From Bacteroidales bacterium (GTDB lineage: Bacteria > Bacteroidota > Bacteroidia > Bacteroidales > Muribaculaceae), in NCBI GenBank assembly GCA_030524805.1, contig JAUNFY010000012.1, positions 1 to 54,272 of the forward strand: a stretch of DNA of 54,272 nucleotides, in the 5' to 3' direction. Positions 24,719 through 32,010 of the stretch are shown piece after piece. Under the pieces are notes generated by a model. That model was given only the letters and a program-made list of their open reading frames with translations, searched no databases and had not been told where the DNA came from. How positions within the stretch are numbered: position 1 is the first letter of the stretch; each line of letters starts with the position of its first letter. The position numbers and the translations under genes are program-made.

Positions 24719-26242
24719 ATGAAAACCGACATGATGATACAGATACTGACCAAAGCCGGCGCGTGGTTGCCGGCTGCCGTGGCTATGGCGCTGGCCGGAT
24801 GCGGGGCACCGAAAGTGCCCGAAAGCAATGTGGAGCAATCGGAAAGCGCCGCCGTGTTGGTGCCGGACTATACGGGAGTGACTATCCCGCCCAACATAGC
24901 ACCACTCAATTTCGAGATAGACATGCCGGGCGATGAATATGTGGTGAGGGTGAGCGGAGCCGGCGGCGCATCCCTGACAGAAGAGGGGAAGACCATAGAG
25001 TGGGATCCCGACGGCTGGCGCAATCTGCTTGCGGCATCAAAAGGGGGCGACCTCGACTATGAAGTCTATGTGCGCCGGGGAGAACGGTGGATATGCCATA
25101 AATTCAGCAACCATGTGGCGCCCGAGGAGATCGACCGGTATCTGAGCTACAGGCTGATCGAGCCCTCGTTTGAGCAATATTCGGCATTGAGCCTCAACCA
25201 GAGAGACCTCACTACGTTTGACGAGACAGTGATATGGAACAATCCCTCGCCCTGCGACGAGCGCCGCGGCTACTGCATCAACTGCCATGTGCCGCGCAAC
25301 CAATATAAAGACCACACGTCGCTCTTCCACGTGAGGGGAAATACGGGCGGCACAATCATCATGAGCGGCGGGAAGATAGAGAAAGTGGACCTGAAGACCG
25401 ACAGCACGCTCTCGGCCGGAGTGTATCCCTCATGGCATCCGACGCTCGACCTTATAGCCTTCTCCACCAACGAGACAATCCAGACATTTCCCGGCAAGGG
25501 AAGCCAGCGCGTTGAGGTGCTCGACAAGGCATCCGACCTGATACTCTACGATGTGGCGCGGCATGAGGTGAGCAACATATCGGCCGATCCGCAACTGCTC
25601 GAGACGTATCCCTGCTGGTCGGCCGACGGGAAACGTATTTACTACTCCGTGGGGCGGTATCCCGAGGGGGTGACAGGCGAGAATATCCATTACCATTGGG
25701 GCGAGATGCGCTACGACATAGTGAGCCGTGATTTCGACATGGCCGACCGAAGATTCTCGGAGGCCGATACCGTGGTGTGGGCTTCGGGAGAAGGGAAGAG
25801 CGCCCTGCTGCCGAGGATATCGCCCGACGGGCGGTATCTTCTCTATTGTAAGGCGCCGTTCGGCTCATTCCACATCTGGCATAAAGACAGCGACCTGCAC
25901 GTCGTGGACCTCCGGAGCGGAGCGGACCGTGAGCTGGCCAACGCCAACAGCAGCGAGGCCGAGAGCTATCATTCGTGGTCGTCGGAGTCGCGCTGGATAG
26001 TGTTCAGCTCGCGTCGCGACGACGGAAGCTACACACGCCCCTACATAGCTTATATCGATGGCAACGGATGCGACCGGAAGGCATTTGTGGTGCCGCAGAA
26101 ATCGCCGCGCCACTACGATGAGCAGATGAAATCATACAACGTTCCGGAATTAATGAGCGAGCCCTTCGCCTTCAGCCGCAGCGATATCCTTCCCAGCATA
26201 AGGAGCGGCGCGGAGCCGGCGGCGTTCAAGCCGGCGAAATAA
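24719..26242 (+). CDS. TolB-like lipoprotein with a CxxCH haem motif
   Basis: The protein has 507 residues from ATG 24719. The lipobox A-L-A-G-C marks lipidation around residue 23 or so. A single haem c motif, C-I-N-C-H, lies at residues 186-190 in R-G-Y-C-I-N-C-H-V-P. The second half has PD40/TolB-type beta-propeller blades, each with a motif such as Y-P-S-W-H-P-T, Y-P-C-W-S-A-D-G-K-R-I-Y-Y and R-I-S-P-D-G-R-Y-L-L-Y. Similar Bacteroidetes proteins are annotated TolB-like or cytochrome c-like. No matching electron-transfer partners are visible. A Fur-type gene is directly upstream and a DUF6057 gene converges on it, an arrangement I recall in Bacteroides. Its end is repeated three times downstream. 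Confidence 0.75.
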   Translation: MKTDMMIQILTKAGAWLPAAVAMALAGCGAPKVPESNVEQSESAAVLVPDYTGVTIPPNIAPLNFEIDMPGDEYVVRVSGAGGASLTEEGKTIEWDPDGWRNLLAASKGGDLDYEVYVRRGERWICHKFSNHVAPEEIDRYLSYRLIEPSFEQYSALSLNQRDLTTFDETVIWNNPSPCDERRGYCINCHVPRNQYKDHTSLFHVRGNTGGTIIMSGGKIEKVDLKTDSTLSAGVYPSWHPTLDLIAFSTNETIQTFPGKGSQRVEVLDKASDLILYDVARHEVSNISADPQLLETYPCWSADGKRIYYSVGRYPEGVTGENIHYHWGEMRYDIVSRDFDMADRRFSEADTVVWASGEGKSALLPRISPDGRYLLYCKAPFGSFHIWHKDSDLHVVDLRSGADRELANANSSEAESYHSWSSESRWIVFSSRRDDGSYTRPYIAYIDGNGCDRKAFVVPQKSPRHYDEQMKSYNVPELMSEPFAFSRSDILPSIRSGAEPAAFKPAK

Positions 26243-26308
26243 GGCAGGAGGTGTTCATGTCGGTGAGATAAGGCAGGTGGCGTTCAAGGAGGGGAGATAA
26301 GGCCGGCG
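26222..26308 (+). repeat. Three 29-bp tandem units starting inside the TolB-like gene
   Basis: Degenerate units start at 26222, 26251 and 26280, exactly 29 bp apart. The first encodes the last codons and the TAA stop (26240-26242) of the TolB-like gene; the TAA recurs at 26269 and 26298. They fill the gap to the convergent DUF6057 gene. Confidence 0.75.
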
Positions 26309-26312
26309 CATG

Positions 26313-27725
26313 TCACTGCCGGAGGCCGCGAATGGCGTGGAATTCCTCGTTGGAATCTATCAGCGCAGGATTTTCGATGTATCGCTCCATTTCTTTTGCC
26401 CATCGGCGATGGAACATGGTGCGCAGCAGGATGTCGTTGTATTTCTTCGCGAGGCGGATGTCGCCGTCGACCAGGGCGTTTTTCACCATGTATTTCAGGA
26501 AGAAAGCTCGTTTGCCATACTGCACGGTGTGCTCCATACACCAGCGGTAGGACCTGTTGTTCTCCCCGGTGTAGTAATTTACGGGCACGTCCACGAATAC
26601 CGACATTGTGAAGCTTTCGTTGTGGCGTCCGTCGGCCGGTTTGGGCGAGAACTTCGGCAGTTTCACCGTTGGGCGTCCCTGACTTGCGTTGGCAAGATTG
26701 TTGATCACGAGCATTGTGTAGTTGGGTTCTTCGCGAAGCCGGCCCATCATGTTGGATATGCCCTGCCAGTTGTGGCTGTCGATGAAGCGCATCATGAGCA
26801 CCGAAGCCCTCAGCTGCTCGCTCTTGTGGTCGGCGCGCACCACCCATGCCATGGTGAGCAGGACGAGGATACCGCTTATCCATGCCGTAAGCCTCGACCG
26901 GTGGGTCGGCTTCACGCATCCGATGATGCCGAGCACAAGCAACCATTCCGAAGCGATTACGAAAGGCAGCCAGAGATAGATGTCGAACGATTCGAACAGC
27001 AGTTCGGGCAGTCCCTTGAGGAGCAGGTAGTCGTTGTCGACCGTGTTGCCGTGCCAGTACAGGTAGTAAAGCTGCGGGGTCTCGGCAATCACGAAAACGG
27101 TGATGACGGCGGCCGCCAGTTTCCAGTAGTCCTTACACCGGAACACGTCGGCAATCATCATGACAATGCAAACGGCGGCTGCGAGCAGGGAGTAGAATCC
27201 GGCGAGGGAATAAGTGAGGGTGATGAGTGCCGGTACGAAGAGCGAGAGTTTTCCGGCCCTCTCCGACAACCTGTAGAGCCAAATCATGGCTACGGCGAAG
27301 AGATAGCCGAGAGTGTTGGAGAAGATGTAGCCGGGGGTCTTGAGGGTTAGCCATGCCTCGTCGAGCTGCACTATGGAGGCGAGCATGGCAAGAGGCACAA
27401 TGAGGCTGAGCGGGGCGGATTGCTTCCTGAGATGGAACGCCTTGCAGGAGATCCACGCAAGGAGCAGCCAGAGCGCGATGAGCGTCAGGCTTCCGAGGGT
27501 GGGATAATACATCAGCTGGGTGAGCCATGTGCCGGCGTAGCGGAGGAGGCCGCCGGGATAGTAGCAAAACGAGCGGAAGAAGAAGCCTGTAGGCTCGAAG
27601 AGCGACATCTCGTCATACCAGCGGAGCATGTATCCGTTGCGCATGGCGAGCATGAAGTAGGCGAAAAGGATGAAGGCGGCGGTGGCGGCGTTGCCAAGCG
27701 TCAGGTATTTCCTCAGGTTGGTCAT
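26313..27725 (-). CDS. DUF6057 family membrane protein
   Basis: This 470-residue protein has about nine or ten hydrophobic helices in the first ~310 residues and a soluble C-terminal tail. The N-terminal pattern (R-N-G-Y-M-L-R-W-Y-D-E-M-S-L-F-E-P-T) and the next loop (Y-Y-P-G-G-L-L-R-Y-A-G-T-W-L-T-Q) match the Bacteroidetes family I know as DUF6057. The tail has the repetitive-helix look of an alpha-solenoid (N-A-L-V-D-G-D-I-R-L-A-K-K-Y-N). It faces the TolB-like gene convergently, with a 70-bp gap of tandem repeats between them. Function is unknown; an inner-membrane location is clear. Confidence 0.72.
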   Translation of the reverse strand: MTNLRKYLTLGNAATAAFILFAYFMLAMRNGYMLRWYDEMSLFEPTGFFFRSFCYYPGGLLRYAGTWLTQLMYYPTLGSLTLIALWLLLAWISCKAFHLRKQSAPLSLIVPLAMLASIVQLDEAWLTLKTPGYIFSNTLGYLFAVAMIWLYRLSERAGKLSLFVPALITLTYSLAGFYSLLAAAVCIVMMIADVFRCKDYWKLAAAVITVFVIAETPQLYYLYWHGNTVDNDYLLLKGLPELLFESFDIYLWLPFVIASEWLLVLGIIGCVKPTHRSRLTAWISGILVLLTMAWVVRADHKSEQLRASVLMMRFIDSHNWQGISNMMGRLREEPNYTMLVINNLANASQGRPTVKLPKFSPKPADGRHNESFTMSVFVDVPVNYYTGENNRSYRWCMEHTVQYGKRAFFLKYMVKNALVDGDIRLAKKYNDILLRTMFHRRWAKEMERYIENPALIDSNEEFHAIRGLRQ

Positions 27726-27770
27726 GATAGGGAAATGTGAAAGAAATCCGTCCCGGCTCGATGGAGGGGC

Positions 27771-27804
27771 GGAGGTGATAAAAAGGGATGGAGGTGATAA
27801 AAAG
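27771..27804 (-). repeat. 15-bp direct repeat between GH28 and DUF6057 genes
   Basis: GGAGGTGATAAAAAG occurs at 27771-27785 and exactly again at 27790-27804, 19 bp apart. It lies next to the terminator hairpin of the GH28 gene. Confidence 0.65.
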
Positions 27805-27833
27805 AAGAGTCCACGTTTTTATAACGTGGACTC
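27799..27833 (-). terminator. Rho-independent terminator of the GH28 gene
   Basis: A perfect 11-bp stem, GAGTCCACGTT at 27807-27817 and AACGTGGACTC at 27823-27833, has a 5-nt loop. Read on the minus strand it ends in a T-rich tail, 23 bp past the GH28 stop codon. Confidence 0.85.
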
Positions 27834-27855
27834 ATGCGATATAGTTTCGGACGTA

Positions 27856-29349
27856 TCAGTCGATTTTGACGTTTTTCACTCCGTCGCCGTAAGTGATTTT
27901 CTCGCCGGGCACATCGACGGTGACGTTTTTCATGGTCAGGCCGTCTACATGGTTGAGGGTGAAACCCTTGTCGGCGCGGAAGCGGGAGTTTTCTATCACC
28001 ACATTCTTCATCGGCATTTCGGGGAGGCCATTGAAGAGGGCGGCGCGTGCAGCGCTGCGGCATGTCACGTTGTTGATGAAGATGTTGCGGAAGGAAGGGG
28101 TCTCCTCGGTGACGGGAGGCACGGGGGCGCCGGGCTTGATGCCGTAGTAGAGGTCGAATATGAGGGCGTCGCCGGGAATGTCGGTCATCTTGATGTTGTC
28201 GATGTAGATGTTCTCCACTACGCCGCCGCGTCCGCGTGTTGACTTGAAGCGGAGGCCGACATCAGTGCCGATGAAGAGGCAGTTGCGGGCCACGATGTCC
28301 TTGCATCCACCCGACATCTCGCTGCCGATCACGAATCCGCCATGGCCATGATATACGGTGCAGCCCTCGATGAGCACGTTCGAGGAGGGGATGCCGCGTT
28401 CGCGTCCGTCCTTGTCCTTGCCGCTCTTGAGGCAGATGGCGTCGTCGCCTACGTCGAAGCTGCTGTTGAGCAGGAGCACTCCGGTGCAGGATTCGATGTC
28501 GATGCCGTCACCGTTTTGCGCATACCAGGGGTTGCGGATGTTTACATTGTCGATGATGAGGTTCTCACAGAGGAGAGGGTGTACGTTCCAAGCCGGGGAG
28601 TTCTCGAAAGTGACGCCCTGCAGCAACACGTTTTTGCATCCGATGAAGGATACGAGCACTGGGCGGAGGAAGTCGTGGGCTATCTTGGTTGCCTCCGGGT
28701 CGCCGGCGTGGATCTTCGGCCAGAGCTCATTGGAGTGTTCATGGGCGTATTTGTGAGCCTCGTTGGGAAACCAGAGGTCGCCTTTCTCGTTGGTGACGCC
28801 TTTCTTGCAGAGGTTTTTCCACTGGCTGTCGGTCATCTTCATCCGTTTCACGGGGCGCCAGCACTGTCCGTTGCCGTTGATGGTGCCTTCGCCGGTCACG
28901 GCGATGTTGGAGCATCCGCGGGCGGAGAGCGGCGACATGCAGCGGTAGGTCTTCAGCCCTTCCCAGTCGGATTTCATCACCGGATAGTCGCTGAGGTTCT
29001 CGCTGAAGAGAAGAAGCGCACCGCGTTCGAGGTGAAGCTCGATGTTGCTGGCGAATTCGATGGGCCCGGTATACCAGATGCCGGCCGGCACTATGAGGCG
29101 TCCGCCTCCTTTGTCGGAAAGATGTCTGATTGCTTTTGCGAAAGCCTCGGTGTTGAGTGTCACGCCGTCGTCGACGCCGCCGAAATCCTTGATGGAAACT
29201 CGGGTTTCGGGAATCACGACGTCAGTCACCTGGCGGATATTCACCGGGAGGTCTTTGTAGTACTTGCTGTAGTCGGTGGCAGAGGCCGTGAGCGACGCCA
29301 TGCAGATGGCGGCAGCGGCCAAGGCCGCGGAGCGGATGTATTTGATCAT
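27856..29349 (-). CDS. GH28 polygalacturonase-like enzyme, secreted
   Basis: The protein has 497 residues with a signal peptide (A-A-L-A-A-A-A-I-C-M-A-S-L-T-A-S-A). GH28 enzymes hydrolyse galacturonan or related pectin chains. The right-handed parallel beta-helix carries the family residues: N-G-D-G-I-D-I-E-S-C, G-D-D-A-I-C-L-K-S-G with the paired Asp, G-H-G-G-F-V-I-G-S-E with the His, and R-F-K-S-T-R-G-R-G. The N-terminal V-K-D/G-G-V-D-D-G motif typical of pectate-lyase-like folds is present as F-G-G-V-D-D-G. It has its own promoter at 29381-29412 and terminator. No SusCD pair is next to it, but a barrel protein is divergent on the other side. Confidence 0.9.
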   Translation of the reverse strand: MIKYIRSAALAAAAICMASLTASATDYSKYYKDLPVNIRQVTDVVIPETRVSIKDFGGVDDGVTLNTEAFAKAIRHLSDKGGGRLIVPAGIWYTGPIEFASNIELHLERGALLLFSENLSDYPVMKSDWEGLKTYRCMSPLSARGCSNIAVTGEGTINGNGQCWRPVKRMKMTDSQWKNLCKKGVTNEKGDLWFPNEAHKYAHEHSNELWPKIHAGDPEATKIAHDFLRPVLVSFIGCKNVLLQGVTFENSPAWNVHPLLCENLIIDNVNIRNPWYAQNGDGIDIESCTGVLLLNSSFDVGDDAICLKSGKDKDGRERGIPSSNVLIEGCTVYHGHGGFVIGSEMSGGCKDIVARNCLFIGTDVGLRFKSTRGRGGVVENIYIDNIKMTDIPGDALIFDLYYGIKPGAPVPPVTEETPSFRNIFINNVTCRSAARAALFNGLPEMPMKNVVIENSRFRADKGFTLNHVDGLTMKNVTVDVPGEKITYGDGVKNVKID

Positions 29350-29380
29350 GATTAATTAGGTTGTTTCAAGTTTACATCCG

Positions 29381-29412
29381 CAAATTTAGCAATTATTCCC
29401 CGAATGTGCAAA
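29381..29412 (-). promoter_or_regulatory. Bacteroidetes-type promoter of the GH28 gene
   Basis: On the minus strand, TTTG (29412-29409), a 20-bp spacer and TAAATTTG (29388-29381) match the -33/-7 consensus. The leader to the start at 29349 is about 25-30 nt. Confidence 0.85.
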
Positions 29413-29540
29413 TCAGCGCCTGTTTATTCAGACGTGTTGTTAGCGGGGATGTTGTGCTGTGGTGTGATTGCGCTGTTCTACGTTTTTGTCGTTTTCTTTG
29501 TAAAAATAGCAGAATATGTTTTATAACATAAAACAAAAAG

Positions 29541-29570
29541 TTGTTGGAATAAAAAAATATTCTAGTTTTG
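29541..29570 (+). promoter_or_regulatory. Bacteroidetes-type promoter of the barrel protein
   Basis: TTG at 29541-29543, a 19-bp spacer and TAGTTTTG at 29563-29570 match the -33/-7 consensus. The start codon follows at 29597. Divergent from the GH28 promoter, 129 bp away. Confidence 0.7.
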
Positions 29571-29596
29571 TAAACTAACAATAAAATCACTATATT

Positions 29597-31639
29597 ATGT
29601 CTCGGTCAATATCTTTAACAACAGCATTCCTTCTGGTCGCGGTATTTATGGCGCATGGAGAGGAAGTCAATGACAGCATCAAGACCACATCTCTCGACGA
29701 AGTGGTTGTCACGGCCGAGAATATCTCCCGACAAGGAGACCATCTCGTTATCGTGCCTACAAAAAACCAGAAGGATCATTCACCGACAGGATATGCCCTT
29801 CTGTATAATCTGATGATACCGGGATTGACGATAGGAGGTAACGGGTCGGTGTCAACAATGGGGATGAATACCGGGCTATATATCAACGGTCAGCCGGCTG
29901 ATGTGCAGGATATAGTTTTCCTGAGGTCTAACGAAGTGGAGAAAGTGGAGCTTTATGACTTTCCGACAGGGAAGTATTCTAAAGACATGATGGCCTTGAA
30001 TTTCATCGTAAGGCAGTATGAATACGGAGGTTATGTCCATGTTTTAGGCCAGCAGTCGTTGGGGGTCAACACGGGGAATTATATGGCATCGGCATCACTG
30101 AGTAGAAATTCCACCACCTACTCCGTTTTCGGAGGTTTTAATTATTCAGACCTTAATAATATCCAAGACTATTCGCTGGAAGAGTATTCGTTGGCCGACA
30201 GGAAAGTTTTCAGGGAAACATCTTCCGTTCAGAAACTCAGCAATAACAATGAGTATGTTCAGTTTCGGATAAAGCATCAGCGGCCAGACAAGTATTTGGT
30301 CGGGAAAGTGTCGCTGGTCGGAAACAATCTTCCCTCTTCACACTCGCAGGGCACAGTGCTTGTCGACGGCATGGATTCAGGATCGTCAAGCAGTTCAACA
30401 ACCTCCAGATCCATCTCACCTAAAATAGATTTAGGCGGAGAGTTCTCTATAAATCAAGCCGGTACGCTCACATGGGGCGTTCACGGTCTATATTCCCACA
30501 ATAAGTATGACAGGTTGTATTCGGAATCATCGGAAGAATACCTAACCAAAGGCCGTGAGGACGCCTCAAGAGCAGATGCCAGTGTGATATATACACACAA
30601 TATCGGCAAGGGCAAACTCACTGCGCAATTATCCAACCATTATAATTCATACAGGACAGACTACTCCGGATATTACGATTCCACGGAACATTTATGGAAA
30701 AACGAGGCTTTGGCTTTTTTGAGCTATAATTATCCGTTCAGCGATAAGATGTCGTTGCAGACCCGTATTGGTGTGGACTGGTATCAATACAGGCTGAGTG
30801 GTTTCCCTAAGTTCAATACATGGAATCCGCGCCTGAATCTCAGTCTCAACAGAAACATAGGGAGGAGCATGCTGTCCTGGTCGTTCATGCTTGCAAACTC
30901 AAACACCGATATCGATGTCATAAATAATGCTGAAATCCAGATAAATCCTTTTTTGATACGCAAGGGTAATCCGAATTTGCGAAAATCATACGACATCGAT
31001 ACATATCTGTATTATTCGCTCCCTGTCAGGAAGGTTAATATCACGGCTACGGTGCGATACCAGTTTACGAAGAATCCGTTGACCTACAGTTATGAGCAGG
31101 GTGACAACGCAGTGATACAGACGTTCGAAAGCATGGGATCCAATTACGAGGCAACGGCTATTGTCGGTGCGACCTGGCAACCAAATTCAAAACTTGCATT
31201 GACCGGTGACGTCAGATGGCGTTATACCCGGATTGATCTTCTTGACAGGCCTCATAATGCCAATATTACCGGGAATTGCGCCCTGCAATGGTATGTCGGG
31301 AATTTTCAGTTGAGCTCCGGCATAAACCTTGCATCTACTACGCTGAATAAATATTCATTTGTAAAGATTCATTCCCCTTTCAACTATAGTTTTTCGGCTT
31401 CGTATTCCCATAAGAACTTAATAGCTTCAGCTTCGATCAGCTCTCCATTCGGGAAACGCAGTATAAAATACAGTCTGTCTTCTCCGTATTATTCATTCAA
31501 CAACCGGATGCTTAGTCATCAGAACTACAGATACGCCACTTTTTCTCTGTCGTATTTATTTGAATTCGGTAGAAAAACGGAATATTCAAAACCTGAAATA
31601 GATACTGAGTATAGCAGCTCCATGCTCAGGGAATGCTGA
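29597..31639 (+). CDS. Outer-membrane beta-barrel protein, TonB-receptor-like (OMP_b-brl_3)
   Basis: This 680-residue protein has a signal peptide (T-T-A-F-L-L-V-A-V-F-M-A-H-G). The region L-D-E-V-V-V-T-A-E-N near residue 34 is TonB-box/plug-like, with a plug domain up to about residue 140 (I-N-G-Q-P-A-D-V-Q-D-I, then V-E-K-V-E-L-Y-D-F-P-T-G-K-Y). The rest is a run of amphipathic strands with alternating aromatics, ending L-S-Y-L-F-E-F-G. It lacks the carboxypeptidase-like N-terminal domain of SusC proteins and has no SusD partner. It is thus closer to the OMP_b-brl_3 group, whose cargo is often unknown. The gene is AT-richer than its neighbours, possibly transferred. Confidence 0.8.
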   Translation: MSRSISLTTAFLLVAVFMAHGEEVNDSIKTTSLDEVVVTAENISRQGDHLVIVPTKNQKDHSPTGYALLYNLMIPGLTIGGNGSVSTMGMNTGLYINGQPADVQDIVFLRSNEVEKVELYDFPTGKYSKDMMALNFIVRQYEYGGYVHVLGQQSLGVNTGNYMASASLSRNSTTYSVFGGFNYSDLNNIQDYSLEEYSLADRKVFRETSSVQKLSNNNEYVQFRIKHQRPDKYLVGKVSLVGNNLPSSHSQGTVLVDGMDSGSSSSSTTSRSISPKIDLGGEFSINQAGTLTWGVHGLYSHNKYDRLYSESSEEYLTKGREDASRADASVIYTHNIGKGKLTAQLSNHYNSYRTDYSGYYDSTEHLWKNEALAFLSYNYPFSDKMSLQTRIGVDWYQYRLSGFPKFNTWNPRLNLSLNRNIGRSMLSWSFMLANSNTDIDVINNAEIQINPFLIRKGNPNLRKSYDIDTYLYYSLPVRKVNITATVRYQFTKNPLTYSYEQGDNAVIQTFESMGSNYEATAIVGATWQPNSKLALTGDVRWRYTRIDLLDRPHNANITGNCALQWYVGNFQLSSGINLASTTLNKYSFVKIHSPFNYSFSASYSHKNLIASASISSPFGKRSIKYSLSSPYYSFNNRMLSHQNYRYATFSLSYLFEFGRKTEYSKPEIDTEYSSSMLREC

Positions 31640-31686
31640 CTGTCGGTCTCGCTTCGCCCCGGAACTTTTTAAGATTGAGCGCAGAA

Positions 31687-31728
31687 GCTGATTCCCCGGC
31701 TGCCTTTCGGCATTGCTGGGGAATCAGC
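31687..31728 (+). terminator. Long hairpin downstream of the barrel gene
   Basis: An 11-bp perfect stem (31687-31697 with 31718-31728) encloses TGCC (31701-31704) and GGCA (31709-31712). It is 48 bp after the stop codon. The absence of a T-rich tail makes the terminator call uncertain; a structured RNA element is possible. Confidence 0.45.
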
Positions 31729-31861
31729 GCGTATGGCCGCGGATGCGTTAAGCCCCCAATGCGGTGGCGGAGGGCTTTATCTGACTATTATTTTGCGGCG
31801 GGAGGGGAGCGTATGTTGGAAAAATATTGGGGGCGGTGGGTGAGGTTAGAGAAATTTTTTA

Positions 31862-31869
31862 TAATTTTG
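31862..31869 (+). promoter_or_regulatory. Possible -7 box upstream of the CE7 esterase
   Basis: TAATTTTG at 31862-31869 matches the -7 consensus, but no good -33 TTTG lies 19-21 bp upstream. If used, the whole repeat array at 31898-31993 would be in the mRNA leader. Confidence 0.45.
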
Positions 31870-31897
31870 CAGAATGGGGAGGGATACATCAAATTTT

Positions 31898-32010
31898 AAT
31901 CGGAACTGAAACTATAGTCGGAACTGAAAATTTTAAGCGGGACTGAGATTTGATAATCGGAACTGAAAAATTTTTTAAGCAGAACTGAAATATACCATGA
32001 AACTGAGAAA
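31898..32010 (+). repeat. Five to six CGGAACTGAAA repeats running into the esterase start
   Basis: Degenerate copies of (A)TCGGAACTGAAA start at 31898, 31916, 31935, 31955 and 31977, about 18-22 bp apart, separated by T-rich spacers. The gene itself starts with a similar ATGAAACTGAGAAA at 31997, as if it were the sixth unit. Confidence 0.75.

Larger units (their letters stand above)
31640..31996. other. 357-bp gap with a long hairpin, a -7 promoter box and a repeat array
   Basis: The gap holds three elements. First, a long inverted repeat (GCTGATTCCCC at 31687-31697, GGGGAATCAGC at 31718-31728) encloses a short inner stem (TGCC/GGCA), perhaps the terminator of the barrel gene, though no T-tract follows. 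Second, a -7 box (TAATTTTG, 31862-31869). Third, a degenerate repeat array from 31898 into the esterase start. A small open frame at 31633-31899 overlaps these and is not considered real. Confidence 0.6.

Noticed and set aside
26310-27350. A 346-codon plus-strand frame opposite the DUF6057 gene, and a 337-codon frame at 28342-29355 opposite GH28
   Set aside because: Both are antisense shadows; the minus-strand products have clear families, membrane helices or a signal peptide.
31633-31899. An 88-codon plus-strand open frame after the barrel gene
   Set aside because: It overlaps a long hairpin, a -7 promoter box and the stop of the barrel gene, and its product has no family features.
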